Part shown: in pieces, positions 16,080 to 24,077 of the stretch
Layout: every line of letters begins with the position of its first letter
Numbering within the stretch: the stretch's first letter is position 1
Assembly (NCBI GenBank): GCA_900556465.1
Contig: USPK01000014.1
Coordinates: forward strand, 1 to 30,512
DNA length: 30,512 bases
DNA from: an uncultured Prevotella sp.
GTDB lineage: Bacteria; Bacteroidota; Bacteroidia; Bacteroidales; Bacteroidaceae
Reading direction: 5' to 3'
The notes under the pieces: generated by a model
Told to the model about the DNA's origin: nothing
Databases searched by the model: none
The model's input: the letters and a program-made list of their open reading frames with translations, nothing else
Position numbers and translations under genes: made by a program

Positions 16080-17375
16080 TCAGAAAAGGGAAGGGCGGCC
16101 CTTCCTCAGGTATTCGCATCCGAAGCGGCAGCGCAGGCAGTCCTTCCGCTCACAGTAGTGGCGGCGGAGCTGGATGAAGGCCTGGCTGTCCGCGGCGTGT
16201 TCGGCCCGCAGCCCGGCCCGCTCCCACGAGCGCGTAATGAAGTTGTGCTCCGCCGGCGTCGCCTCGAGCAGGGAAAAGGCCCGCTCGCAGCGCGCCTCGT
16301 CGCGGTGGCGGCGGCCATAGGCGAAGAGGAGCGGGGCCGCCGTGTTGATGAGCAGGAGGTTGAGCGAGGCGGCCTGGAGCGACTTCGCGTGCGCCTTGTG
16401 CGGCAGGCCGAACGTGTAGTGCGTGGTCCAGTAGGGCGTCGCCTCGGTCTGGAAGAGCGTGCGCGTAGCCTCCGGCGTCGCGGCCTCGAGCAGGCGCGAA
16501 AAGTCCAACTGCCCGCGGCAGTAGAGCGTCACGAGCTGCGAAAGGCGAATGTGCGGGAAGTTCTGCGGCCGCAGCCGCGCGAAGCGCCACCGGGAGGCCG
16601 GCATGGGCGACAACGAGAACTTGTGCGCCAGATAGCGGTACTCCTCCCGGAGCCGGGCGAAGTAATCGTCGCGCCGGTCCTCGTCGACCGCTTCGTCGGC
16701 CAGCAGGCCGGCTTGCCCCAGGAAGATGGCTTCCACCTGAAAGGGATTGTCGCGGTGCTTGCCGACGGCCGACGGCGGAATGCGGAACGCCCATTCCTCA
16801 AAGGCGTCCGCGTTGACGCCGAAACCGAAATTGCGCGCCAGCGTAATGAAGAACGTCCGTTCCCAGTCGCCCTCCGTCCGCTCCAGCCAGTTCCCGATGC
16901 GCTGCATCTTTTCCTCGAGCCGCTCCACCGTGAGGGCGGAGAGCCAGGCGTGGGTCACGACTTTCGGCAACTGGGGCACGACGCGGTAGCACGGCGGGTA
17001 TGCCTCCTCGGCCAGGAGTTCCTCATAGTTGGCCCGCACCGCGTCGGGCACGGGCAGCACCGTCTGCGGCAGCAGCCGGCCCTTCGACGTGCGGGCCTTG
17101 GCGTCGAGCCGGCTGCACACGTGGAGCACGACGTTGTCATAGGCCGCGTCGGTCCCATGCCCGTGGCGCTCCCAGTCCGAAGCCCGTTCGTGCATCTCGA
17201 CGTTACCCACCCAGAGCGTCCCGCCTATTTTCAGTTTCGCGTTGAAGAAGTCCAGGCCCGCGTCGAAGTTATGCACGCCCGGGTCTATCAGTTCAATGCG
17301 CTCGCCGCTTTCGGTCACGAGGCCGTTGGCCGGGAGCAGGCGGTACATCCATACGAAGTGGAGCAATTTTTCCAT
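16080..17375 (-). CDS. DUF2851 family protein
   Basis: A 431-residue protein of unknown function belonging to DUF2851, which I know mainly from Bacteroidetes. The N-terminus MEKLLHFVWMYRLLPANGLV and the block VHNFDAGLDFFNAKLKIGG, LWVGNVEMHERASDWERHGH are family hallmarks and resemble a nuclease-like metal-site region (Asp, Asn, Glu and His spaced along a sheet), though activity is unproven. The C-terminus has four cysteines, HYCERKDCLRCRFGCEYL, which could bind a metal. The ATG at 17375 is preferred over 17384 by family alignment. First gene of an operon with a thioesterase and dprA; promoter at 17403-17410. Confidence 0.88.
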   Translation of the reverse strand: MEKLLHFVWMYRLLPANGLVTESGERIELIDPGVHNFDAGLDFFNAKLKIGGTLWVGNVEMHERASDWERHGHGTDAAYDNVVLHVCSRLDAKARTSKGRLLPQTVLPVPDAVRANYEELLAEEAYPPCYRVVPQLPKVVTHAWLSALTVERLEEKMQRIGNWLERTEGDWERTFFITLARNFGFGVNADAFEEWAFRIPPSAVGKHRDNPFQVEAIFLGQAGLLADEAVDEDRRDDYFARLREEYRYLAHKFSLSPMPASRWRFARLRPQNFPHIRLSQLVTLYCRGQLDFSRLLEAATPEATRTLFQTEATPYWTTHYTFGLPHKAHAKSLQAASLNLLLINTAAPLLFAYGRRHRDEARCERAFSLLEATPAEHNFITRSWERAGLRAEHAADSQAFIQLRRHYCERKDCLRCRFGCEYLRKGRPSLF

Positions 17376-17402
17376 ATCTCGCATGTCTTGAAGTTAAACC
17401 AG

Positions 17403-17432
17403 CAAAGATAGGGAATTTTTTGTTTCCGGCAA
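17403..17432 (-). promoter_or_regulatory. Promoter of the DUF2851-thioesterase-dprA operon
   Basis: On the minus strand TTG (17432-17430), a 19-base spacer and TATCTTTG (17410-17403) form a textbook Bacteroidetes -33/-7 promoter. Leader to the ATG at 17375 is about 20 nt. Confidence 0.75.
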
Positions 17433-17895
17433 TTCCCGGCCCCGCTTTCCCGGTCCTGCTTCCCCTGCCGCCCCGGACCGGCCGGCGGGCGGCGGGGCCA
17501 GGAAAACGGAATTTTGCGTTTAACAAAGATTAACCGTGGACAGGCTCCCGACCGCGCGCCCCTGGCCGTTTCCCGGCGGGAAGGCGTCCGGCATTTCCGC
17601 CGACGGGCCGGCTGCGCATTTTCAGTCCAATCCTCGGCGCCTCCCCAGTGCGGCCGCCGCCGGCTCTTCGGGAAAATATCCCGCTGATAATTAGTGGAAT
17701 AAGGAAATAAAAATCCGCGGCGCCGCGCCGATTTGTTGACAAAATCCGGACAGGCAAAGAGCCGGCGCGCAGGGTCCGCCGCCCGCCTTCCCCGCCCGCA
17801 GCGGCTCCGGTGACCGTCCGCCGCCCGGCTGCCGGCGTCCTGACGGCCGCTTCGTTACTGCGGCGACGAACTCCGTGATTTTTTGTGTGTTCCGC

Positions 17896-17927
17896 TTGGT
17901 TCGTCGGAAACAAACATCGTAACTTTG
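17896..17927 (+). promoter_or_regulatory. Promoter of the DEAD-box helicase gene
   Basis: TTGG (17896-17899), a 20-base spacer and TAACTTTG (17920-17927). Transcription would begin near 17934, which rules out the upstream in-frame ATG at 17883 and supports the TTG start at 17961. Confidence 0.7.
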
Positions 17928-17960
17928 TACCCGATTTATTATACTTTATCCAGATTCACC

Positions 17961-19778
17961 TTGAAAACATTTGCAGAGTTAGGCGTGTCGGAGGAAATCC
18001 TGCACGCTATTTCAGAGTTAGGCTACGAGCAGCCCATGCCCGTACAGGAAGAAGTTATCCCCTATCTATTGGGCGTCGGAAACGACGTCATAGCTCTGGC
18101 GCAGACCGGCACCGGCAAGACGGCCGCCTACGGTCTGCCCGTCCTTCAGAAAGTCAACCCAGCCGACCGCCGTACCCAGGCCGTCATTCTCAGTCCTACC
18201 CGCGAACTTTGCCTTCAGATTGCCGGCGACCTGAAGGATTACTCCCGCTACATCGACGGGCTCCATGTCCTGGCCGTCTATGGCGGCTCGAGCATCGAGA
18301 GTCAGATTCGCTCCCTGCGTAAGGGCGCGCAGGTCATCGTCGCCACGCCGGGGCGCCTCATCGACCTCATGCACCGCGGGGTCGCCAGGCTCGACGCCGT
18401 GGAAAACGTCGTGCTCGACGAGGCCGACGAGATGCTCAACATGGGATTCACCGAGAGCATCGACGAAATACTGGCCGGCGTTCCGGCCGAGCGCAACACG
18501 CTCCTCTTCTCCGCCACGATGAGCGACGCCATAGCCCGCATTGCCCGCAACTATCTCCACGACTACAAGGAGATAGTCGTCGGCTCGCGCAACGAAGGTG
18601 CCGAAAATGTCAACCATATCTATTACCTTGTCCACGCCAAGGACAAGTACCTCGCCCTGAAGCGCATCGTCGACTACTACCCGAAGATTTACGCCATCAT
18701 CTTTTGCCGAACGCGCCTCGAGACGCAGGAGGTGGCCGACCTCCTGATTCGTGACGGCTACAACGCCGAGGCGCTCCACGGCGATCTGTCGCAGGCGCAG
18801 CGCGACCTCACCATGCAGAAGTTCCGCCAGCACCGCACGCAGCTCCTCGTAGCCACCGACGTGGCCGCCCGTGGTCTCGACGTCGAGGACCTTACCCACG
18901 TCATCAACTACGGTCTGCCCGACGACGTGGAGAACTATACCCACCGCTCCGGCCGTACGGGGCGTGCCGGCAAGCGCGGTACGAGCATCTCCATCATCCA
19001 TGTCCGCGAGAAGGGCAAGGTGCGCATCATCGAGAAAGTCATTGGCAAGAAGTTCGAGGCCGGCATCCTGCCCGAGCCGAAGGAAATCTGCACCAAGCAG
19101 CTCTACCGCGTCATGGACGAGCTCGAGCGCACGGCCGTCGACGACAATCAGATTGCCCCCTTCCTGCCCGAAGTCTACCGCAAGCTCGACTGGCTGACGA
19201 AGGAGGACCTCATCAAGCGCGTCGTCAGCCGCGAGTTCGGCCGCTTCCTCCAGTACTATGCCGACGCCCCCGAGATTGTCCAGCCCAGCGCCGAGCCCCG
19301 CGGGGGCAAGGGAGCCGCCGAGCGCGGCGCCCGCCAGCGCCCCGACCGCCGCGGCGGCGCCCGCCAGGCAGAGCCCGGCTACAAGCGCCTCTTCATCAAC
19401 ATGGGCAAGCGCGACAACTTCTATGCGCGCGAAATCATTAACCTCGTCAACCGCTACGTCAAGGGGAAAATCGAAATCGGCCGCATCGACCTGACGGCCA
19501 ACTGCTCCTTCTTTGAAGTGCCCGAGGCCGACGCGCCGCTCGTCATGCAGAAGATGTCGAAGGCCAAGGTGGGCGACCGCCGCGTCGTTGTCGACAGCGC
19601 GGACCGCGAGCCCGGCAGCCACGCCGGCGGGGCCCGACGCGGCGCCCGACGCCGCGACTTCGACGGCGAAGCCGGCCGCCGGCCCGAGCGGAAGGGCGGA
19701 AAGCCCCGCCGCCACGAGGCCGCCGAAGCCGAAGGCGGCAGCGGCAAGAAGGACGACTGGCGCCAGTTCTTTGAATAA
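17961..19778 (+). CDS. DEAD-box RNA helicase with DbpA-type RNA-binding domain and basic tail
   Basis: ATP-dependent RNA helicase, likely in ribosome assembly or RNA remodelling. 605 residues from a TTG start (MKTFAELGVSEEILHAISEL), chosen because the promoter lies downstream of the nearest ATG. Domains: Q motif near 22-29 (YEQPMPVQ); motif I AQTGTGKT 47-54; DEAD at 153-156 (VLDEADEMLNMGF); SAT at 184-186; motif VI HRSGRTGRAGKRG. Residues ~474-548 (YKRLFINMGKRDNFYAREII, then IEIGRIDLTANCSFFEVPEA) form the RRM-like DbpA C-terminal domain, which in DbpA binds 23S rRNA. A tail of ~55 residues is rich in Arg, Gly and Lys, and an Arg/Gly/Ala linker precedes the RNA-binding domain. An intrinsic terminator follows. 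Confidence 0.94.
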   Translation: MKTFAELGVSEEILHAISELGYEQPMPVQEEVIPYLLGVGNDVIALAQTGTGKTAAYGLPVLQKVNPADRRTQAVILSPTRELCLQIAGDLKDYSRYIDGLHVLAVYGGSSIESQIRSLRKGAQVIVATPGRLIDLMHRGVARLDAVENVVLDEADEMLNMGFTESIDEILAGVPAERNTLLFSATMSDAIARIARNYLHDYKEIVVGSRNEGAENVNHIYYLVHAKDKYLALKRIVDYYPKIYAIIFCRTRLETQEVADLLIRDGYNAEALHGDLSQAQRDLTMQKFRQHRTQLLVATDVAARGLDVEDLTHVINYGLPDDVENYTHRSGRTGRAGKRGTSISIIHVREKGKVRIIEKVIGKKFEAGILPEPKEICTKQLYRVMDELERTAVDDNQIAPFLPEVYRKLDWLTKEDLIKRVVSREFGRFLQYYADAPEIVQPSAEPRGGKGAAERGARQRPDRRGGARQAEPGYKRLFINMGKRDNFYAREIINLVNRYVKGKIEIGRIDLTANCSFFEVPEADAPLVMQKMSKAKVGDRRVVVDSADREPGSHAGGARRGARRRDFDGEAGRRPERKGGKPRRHEAAEAEGGSGKKDDWRQFFE

Positions 19779-19790
19779 TCCGAATCCAGC

Positions 19791-19832
19791 GGCTGCCGTG
19801 GCGGGCGCCGTCCGCCCCCGGCAGCCCTTTTT
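19791..19832 (+). terminator. Intrinsic terminator of the helicase gene
   Basis: GGCTGCCG (19791-19798) pairs perfectly with CGGCAGCC (19819-19826), with an inner GGCGG/CCGCC pairing, followed by CTTTTTG. It begins 12 bases after the stop. Confidence 0.85.
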
Positions 19833-19867
19833 GTACGTTTATCCCAAACCCCTAAAGCCTTATCCCC

Positions 19868-20527
19868 ATGACGAAACGTCTTTTGCTCTCCCTCCTTTTC
19901 CTCCTTTCGCTGGCTGCCCCGGCCCAGACCTGGCAGCTGGAGGTCGGTGGCGGTCTGGCCACGCAGTATGGCTCCGCCCGCTCCGTCGGTGCCTACAAGA
20001 TCGGCGTCGGTTACGAGTACGAACTCGACCTGCACTGGACCGTCACCCCCTCGCTCGCCTTCTACGGCAAGGGTTTCAAGTCGCCGGACCGCATGGTGCC
20101 CGTCCTCGACGACAGCGGCGAGCCCGTCTACGACGAGGAGGGCAACCCCGCCCAGTCCCGCATGAGCCGCTCCACCTCGGCCGAGTACGTCGAGCTCCCC
20201 GTGCTTTTCCGCTACTACTGGCGCGTGGGCGAGTCGCGCTACGTCGTGCTGGGCGCCGGCCCTTACATTGCCGTCGGCGTCCATGGGAAGGTGAAGACCA
20301 AGGGCGACGCCGAGCAGGCCGGCAGCGAGAAGCTCTACTACAACAGTAAGACGTTCAGCGCCGACGGCGTGCGCCGTTTCGATGCCGGGGTGCAGGCCTT
20401 CGCCGGCTATCAGTTCGCCACCGGGCTCATTCTCGGCGTGGAGGCCGATTTCGGTCTGGTCCGCTTCTCTACGGACGGCGGACGCAACCTCTCGGGCCTC
20501 GTTTCGCTGGCGTATCGCTTTGATTGA
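19868..20527 (+). CDS. PorT-like outer-membrane beta-barrel protein
   Basis: A 219-residue protein with a clear signal peptide (MTKRLLLSLLFLLSLAAPAQ, cleavage near A-Q at 19/20). The rest alternates polar and hydrophobic residues with periplasmic or surface loops, e.g. ELPVLFRYYWRVGESRYVVL, AGPYIAVGVHG, GVQAFAGYQFATGLILGVEA and a final LVSLAYRFD, as in the PorT-family/OMP_b-brl_2 eight-stranded barrels common in Bacteroidetes. The acidic loop DDSGEPVYDEEGN could bind calcium, but that is a guess. Function unknown. It has no clear TAnnTTTG box in the 35 bases after the helicase terminator. Its stop lies 25 bp before the promoter of the candidate small RNA. Confidence 0.85.
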   Translation: MTKRLLLSLLFLLSLAAPAQTWQLEVGGGLATQYGSARSVGAYKIGVGYEYELDLHWTVTPSLAFYGKGFKSPDRMVPVLDDSGEPVYDEEGNPAQSRMSRSTSAEYVELPVLFRYYWRVGESRYVVLGAGPYIAVGVHGKVKTKGDAEQAGSEKLYYNSKTFSADGVRRFDAGVQAFAGYQFATGLILGVEADFGLVRFSTDGGRNLSGLVSLAYRFD

Positions 20528-20551
20528 CGGCAAAATACCTACATTTGGGTA

Positions 20552-20582
20552 TTGCAGGCCCCGGCGGCCCGCCGTATCTTTG
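20552..20582 (+). promoter_or_regulatory. Promoter of the candidate small RNA
   Basis: TTG (20552-20554), a 20-base spacer and TATCTTTG (20575-20582). It is one of the better matches to the Bacteroidetes promoter in the window, yet no coding gene follows it on the plus strand. Confidence 0.65.
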
Positions 20583-20588
20583 CACCAG

Positions 20589-20756
20589 ATTAAGCAACCA
20601 CAGTAACGTTGTTGGAATAGTGCCGGCGGAGCGCTGGAAGCGTCCAGTAGACGGAACCCGGCGGACAACGGTACCAGATGCGAATCAAGTAGAAAATTTA
20701 AATTGTTATGTCCATGTCACGAAAGTGCCGCGCCTGTGAAGGTGCGGCCTTTTTTT
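20589..20756 (+). ncRNA. Candidate small non-coding RNA (~168 nt)
   Basis: A good promoter at 20552-20582 and a strong terminator at 20727-20756 bracket ~168 bases with no plausible ORF. The centre folds as a long nested hairpin: CGTTGT with ACAACG, enclosing GCCGG with CCGGC, enclosing CTGGA-AGCG-TCCAG. Next on this strand is only a convergent gene, so it is not a leader. An AAAATTTAAATT stretch lies before the terminator. It lacks the SRP Alu/GGAAGCAG-type signature, and no tRNA-like or RNase P features were seen. A 6S-like or lineage-specific sRNA is possible; identity is unknown. Confidence 0.55.
20727..20756 (+). terminator. Intrinsic terminator of the candidate small RNA
   Basis: GCCGCGCC (20727-20734), loop TGTGAA, GGTGCGGC (20741-20748): eight pairs with one G-U, followed by CTTTTTTT. 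Confidence 0.85.
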
Positions 20757-20883
20757 GTGCGCGCCGGTCCGGGCGGCTCTTTTCCGGCGCTCTGCGGCCC
20801 GCTGCCTGCGGCGGCGGATTCCGCCCCGCCCCGGCGGCGAGCGGCCCGCAGACGGCCGCGGAGGGGGCTCTGTGCCCCTCGTT

Positions 20884-20963
20884 ACGGGCCTTAGCCCCGT
20901 AAAAATTCCCCTAAGGCCCGTAAAAACTGGAATAGGGCCCGTTCTTCCGCTCATTAGCCGGGG
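20884..20963. repeat. 21-bp dyad-repeat array 4 (three units plus one degenerate)
   Basis: Cores: 20884-20900 ACGGGCCTTAGCCCCGT, 20905-20921 ATTCCCCTAAGGCCCGT, 20926-20942 ACTGGAATAGGGCCCGT, and a decayed unit at 20947-20963. Linkers AAAA, AAAA, TCTT. Lies between the small RNA and the 3' end of the WbqC-family gene. Confidence 0.88.
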
Positions 20964-21285
20964 CGGGGCGGAGACGGACGCAGCCGGTGCGGCGCCCCGC
21001 CCCCGCGGCCCGCGGCCGCTTCCCGTCCGCGCGGCCCGGCGCATCGCTCCCCCGGGGCTGCCCTTCCGTCCGGCGGGGGCCGTGGGGCGGAAGGGCGGGC
21101 TGTTTCCTGTCTTTAGCGGGCAAATGGTGCGACGGCCCGGACCGGGGCGGGCGCATCGGGGCGGCAGGTTCGTTTTCCGGCGGTTTTGCGGCGATTTAAG
21201 GCGATGCGGCGCGCGGCGTGGAGCGCAGTGCCGACGCGCCCGGCGGCCGGGCACAGCGGCTTTGAAAATACGGGGAGCAGGAGAG

Positions 21286-21330
21286 AAAAAACGCGGCGGC
21301 GCTCCGGCGAAAAACCGGGGCGCCGCCGCG
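21286..21330 (-). terminator. Intrinsic terminator of the dapB-lepB-wbqC-type operon
   Basis: On the minus strand a 15-to-16-bp GC stem (21315-21330 with 21292-21307, arms CGCGGCGGCGC and GCGCCGCCGCG) closes a small A-rich loop and is followed by GTTTTTTCTC. It begins about 45 bases after the WbqC-family stop. Confidence 0.85.
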
Positions 21331-21374
21331 GATGCGGGCCGGAGGCAGAAGGCCAGGGCTGGGGGAGGGCGGCC

Positions 21375-22004
21375 TCAGACCACGCTGCGGCGCAGCACGA
21401 GGCGCGACTCCGGACCCATGTTGAAGAGCAGGTCCGCCATGCTCAGGTTCGGCAGGAAGCCGGTGCGTTCGGCGAACACCTGGTAGTAGGGCGCCGGGCG
21501 GAAGTGCGGGTCGAGGCGGAAGTCGGCCTTGGGCCGGATGGTCTCGCGGCAGTCGTCGAGTCCCTCGGCCGCGGCGTCCACGTAGTGCGGACTGACGCTC
21601 AGCGCCGGGTGCAGGTCGAGCAGGTCGCAGACGAGGGCTTGCAGGGCCGCGTTGAAGTCCACGAGAAACGTGAAGCGCTGCTCGTAGAGGTGGCGGAAGT
21701 CGTCCGCGTAGTAGGGGAAATAGGGGCTGTTCTCATAGGCGCTGGCTAGGGCCGTCCAGTGCGTGTGGCGCCAGTTGCCGTGGTCGCTCAGGCGTACGTC
21801 GCGCGTGGCCTGCCGCGGTCCGGCGTGCTCCACGGGCAGGGTGAGCGCCAGGGGGCCGTCGGGTCCGGCGATGACGCACCGGTTGCGGTAGGTCTGCTTT
21901 ACGTAGTGGTCTGCCCGCTCCTCCACCACGCGCGGCGCGGCATAGAGCTTCGTGAAATACTGTACGGGCCCCAGGTAAGCCGAAGTGAGCAGGACGGCGT
22001 TCAT
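21375..22004 (-). CDS. WbqC family protein
   Basis: 209 residues of the WbqC-like family, whose members are tied to polysaccharide or glycolipid synthesis in some species but have no settled activity. Typical segments: AVLLTSAYLGPVQYFTKLYA at the N-terminus, the conserved YVKQTYRNRCVIAGPDGPLA with basic and Asn residues, and HTHWTALASAYENSPYFPYY. Start at 22004 overlaps the stop of the upstream S26-like gene by four bases, so translation is probably coupled. Last gene of dapB-lepB-S26-like-WbqC, an order I recall from other Bacteroidales, with a strong terminator after it. Confidence 0.88.
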   Translation of the reverse strand: MNAVLLTSAYLGPVQYFTKLYAAPRVVEERADHYVKQTYRNRCVIAGPDGPLALTLPVEHAGPRQATRDVRLSDHGNWRHTHWTALASAYENSPYFPYYADDFRHLYEQRFTFLVDFNAALQALVCDLLDLHPALSVSPHYVDAAAEGLDDCRETIRPKADFRLDPHFRPAPYYQVFAERTGFLPNLSMADLLFNMGPESRLVLRRSVV

Positions 22005-22540
22005 GGCAGGCGGCGGAAGAAGCGGTCGCGGCGCAGGCGCTGGCCGAAGGGTTTCGTGGGGTCGAGCGAATAGCTCACGCAAACCAGCCGCCCCACGAGG
22101 CGTTCGCGTGCAATGATGTCGTTGCCGGCGCGGTAGGTGCCAGGCACCAGGCGCCCCTTGTTGCCGTGGCCGATGCTGTCGCCGGGCATCCCGTCGATGC
22201 GGCCCACGCGCAGCCCCTCGGCCGTGCCGGGCGCCTCGTAGGCCACGAGGTCGCCGCGACGGGGCTCGGCGCTGCCCAGACGGGTGGAGCAGGGCTGTCC
22301 CGGCTGCCGCAGGCAGAGCCCGTAGGCCATGCGGTTCACGAGGATACGGTCGCCGGCCATCAGGCCCAGGTCCGGGTGGTCCGAAGGCAGGGACACCTGC
22401 GTCAGCATCAGGCTGCGCACGCCGACCAGCAGGCCCAGCACGATGAGCGGCGGGAGTACGAAAACGCGCACCGTGCCCCATACGCCCCGCGACTGGCGCG
22501 GCGTCGGGACACGGCGGGAAAAGCGTTTCGACAGTTTCAT
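22001..22540 (-). CDS. Degenerate S26 (signal peptidase I-like) membrane protein
   Basis: 179 residues with one membrane segment near 24-45 (RVFVLPPLIVLGLLVGVRSL) and the S26 scaffold outside it: LMAGDRILVNRMAYGL, PRRGDLVAYEAP, and RIDGMPGDSIG. It starts 16 bp after lepB. Compared with LepB next door, the catalytic Ser box is not conserved (QVSLPSDHPDLGLMAGD; H55 or S53 opposite S98), the general-base Lys position is Gly113 in LRVGRIDGMPG, and the box GDNRDNSxDSR is missing altogether. I infer it is not an active peptidase by the usual Ser-Lys dyad. It may act as a partner or regulator of LepB. A second, shorter S26 gene at this place seems common in Bacteroidales, so this is unlikely to be recent decay. 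Confidence 0.8.
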   Translation of the reverse strand: MKLSKRFSRRVPTPRQSRGVWGTVRVFVLPPLIVLGLLVGVRSLMLTQVSLPSDHPDLGLMAGDRILVNRMAYGLCLRQPGQPCSTRLGSAEPRRGDLVAYEAPGTAEGLRVGRIDGMPGDSIGHGNKGRLVPGTYRAGNDIIARERLVGRLVCVSYSLDPTKPFGQRLRRDRFFRRLP

Positions 22541-22556
22541 GGAGGAGAGGTTCAGC

Positions 22557-24002
22557 TTATTGGATGCCGGAGACCCACTTGAAGATGCGGTTCCAGCGCA
22601 CTTTGCCGTCGAAGGGCCCGTAGTCCGGGTCGAGCGAGAGCCAGACGAAGAGCGGCTTGCCCACGATGTGGTCCTCAGGAACAAAGCCCCAGAAGCGCGA
22701 GTCGGCGGAGTTGTCGCGATTGTCTCCCATCATCCAGTAATAGTCCATCTGGAAGGTGTAGCGGTCCGTAGGCCGCCCGTTGATGTAAATCACGCTGTCG
22801 CGCACCTCCAACTCGTTGTTCTCGTAGACCCTGATGGGGCGTTCGTAGATGGGCAGGTTGTCGAGCGTGAGCCGCAGCGTGGCGCCCTTCTTCGGTATCC
22901 AGACGGGACCGTAATTGGACGTCGTCCAGCTCTTCACCATGTTGAGCGGATAGAGCCAGGCCACGGGCGGACGGACCCGCTCGATCTGGACCACGTAATC
23001 CGTCCAGCCGCTCAGGGCCTTGTGCGCCTCGCGCGTCAGCGGCATGTAGTATGTGTAGAAACCGGTCACGTCGTCGCGCACCATTTGCGAGAGGTCCTCG
23101 TAAGTGATGCCGAGCTGGCGCTTCCACTCTTCGGGGAAGGGCGTATTGAGCGTCACGGCGTAGAGATACTGCGAGTGGTCCGGTTTCCGGTTGGGACGGC
23201 CGTCAAGGTATATCACGTCGTCCTTGATTTGCAGGACCTGTCCCGGCAGGCCTACGCAGCGTTTCACGTAGTTCTCGCGGCGGTCCGTCGGGCGGTCAAC
23301 GACTTTCCCGTAGATTTCGGGTGCCTGGCGCACGGCCTGGCTGCCGGCGGCGTAGAGGCGGGCGAAGATTTGCTGCTGCTCGGCGTAGTCCATCCCGGCC
23401 ATGGGGCGCAGGCCCGTGAGCTGTTGCCCGAGGTCGTAGACCATGCCGTAGTAGTCGCGGTCCTGGCATTGCAGGGCCACGGTGTCGCCCGAGGGGTAGT
23501 TGAACACGACGATGTCGTTCAGCTCTACTTTCCCCAGGCCCTTCACGCGGCGGTAGTCCCACCGGGGCCACTCCAGGTAGCTCTTTCCCCCTACGAGCGG
23601 CATCGTGTTCTGTGTGAGCGGCATCGTGAGCGGTGTCTGCGGGATGCGCGGGCCGTAGGAGAGTTTCGAGACGAGCAGGTAGTCGCCCGTCAGGAGCGTT
23701 TTCTCGAGCGAGGAGCTGGGGATGACGAAGTTCTGGAAGAAGAACTGGTTGAGGAAATAGACGCCGACGAGGGCGAAGACTATGGCGTCGACCCAGCTCA
23801 TGACGCTGCGCACGGTGCGGTTCTTGGACTTTTTCCACCAGCCCCAGTTGATGAACTTGGTGATGTAGGCGTCGACGATGAACGGTACGACCAGCAGGCC
23901 CCACCAGGAGCGGACCCAGAGCAGGAAGAGCAGGTAGAGCGCCAGGACTATGGCGCACTTGACGTAGGCCGAGCGGGGGCGCGGTTTGACGTTGAATTTC
24001 AT
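22557..24002 (-). CDS. lepB: Signal peptidase I
   Basis: Cleaves signal peptides of exported proteins at the periplasmic face of the inner membrane. 481 residues, long as in other Bacteroidetes. Membrane segments lie near 14-30, 33-50 and 69-88. The catalytic Ser is S98 in IPSSSLEKTLLTGDYLLVSK; the general-base Lys is K247 in NYVKRCVGLPG; the C-terminal box GDNRDNSADSRFWGFVPEDH is intact. A long insertion between the Ser and Lys boxes (about 115-240) and another before the last box (about 270-420) distinguish it from the E. coli enzyme. 75 bp downstream of dapB and 16 bp upstream of its degenerate paralogue. Confidence 0.96.
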   Translation of the reverse strand: MKFNVKPRPRSAYVKCAIVLALYLLFLLWVRSWWGLLVVPFIVDAYITKFINWGWWKKSKNRTVRSVMSWVDAIVFALVGVYFLNQFFFQNFVIPSSSLEKTLLTGDYLLVSKLSYGPRIPQTPLTMPLTQNTMPLVGGKSYLEWPRWDYRRVKGLGKVELNDIVVFNYPSGDTVALQCQDRDYYGMVYDLGQQLTGLRPMAGMDYAEQQQIFARLYAAGSQAVRQAPEIYGKVVDRPTDRRENYVKRCVGLPGQVLQIKDDVIYLDGRPNRKPDHSQYLYAVTLNTPFPEEWKRQLGITYEDLSQMVRDDVTGFYTYYMPLTREAHKALSGWTDYVVQIERVRPPVAWLYPLNMVKSWTTSNYGPVWIPKKGATLRLTLDNLPIYERPIRVYENNELEVRDSVIYINGRPTDRYTFQMDYYWMMGDNRDNSADSRFWGFVPEDHIVGKPLFVWLSLDPDYGPFDGKVRWNRIFKWVSGIQ

Positions 24003-24077
24003 ATACGGAGAGTGAATGCGTGGAGGCTGCGCGCCGGGGGCTGTGCCGGACGGGCCGGCGCCGGGCGCGGGGGAGGG

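Larger units (their letters stand above)
17385..17960. other. 575-bp divergent spacer: promoters at both ends, no gene recognised
   Basis: Very GC-rich with short AT-rich islands at 17685-17720 and 17735-17755. It holds the DUF2851 promoter at the left edge and the helicase promoter at the right edge. The palindrome TTTGTTGACAAA lies near 17730-17745 and GGGAAAATATCCC near 17670-17683. A 127-codon minus-strand frame across it (17530-17913) has a GC-driven Arg/Gly/Ala composition and no family resemblance, so it is not called. Confidence 0.6.
20528..21374. other. 847-bp convergent intergenic region: candidate ncRNA, repeat array and terminator
   Basis: Contains a short hairpin after the barrel gene (AATACC/GGTATT near 20533-20553), a promoter and candidate small RNA (20575-20756), repeat array 4 (20884-20963) and the wbqC-side terminator (21286-21330). 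From 20964 to 21285 the DNA is extremely GC-rich; open frames there lack any family resemblance and I see nothing further in it. Confidence 0.65.

Noticed and set aside
17530..17913. 127-codon minus-strand frame in the divergent spacer
   Set aside because: Arg/Gly/Ala-rich GC-driven composition, no family resemblance, and it overlaps the helicase promoter.
18066..19715. 549-codon minus-strand frame opposite the helicase
   Set aside because: Antisense shadow of a DEAD-box gene with all its motifs; no recognisable domain in the shadow.
20589..20756. Small RNA as SRP (4.5S) RNA, tmRNA or RNase P
   Set aside because: No SRP helix-8 signature, no tRNA-like ends, and it is too short for RNase P.
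20708..20902. Small plus-strand frame starting MSMSRKCRACEG
   Set aside because: It runs through the small-RNA terminator and into repeat array 4; the Cys pair is encoded by the terminator stem.
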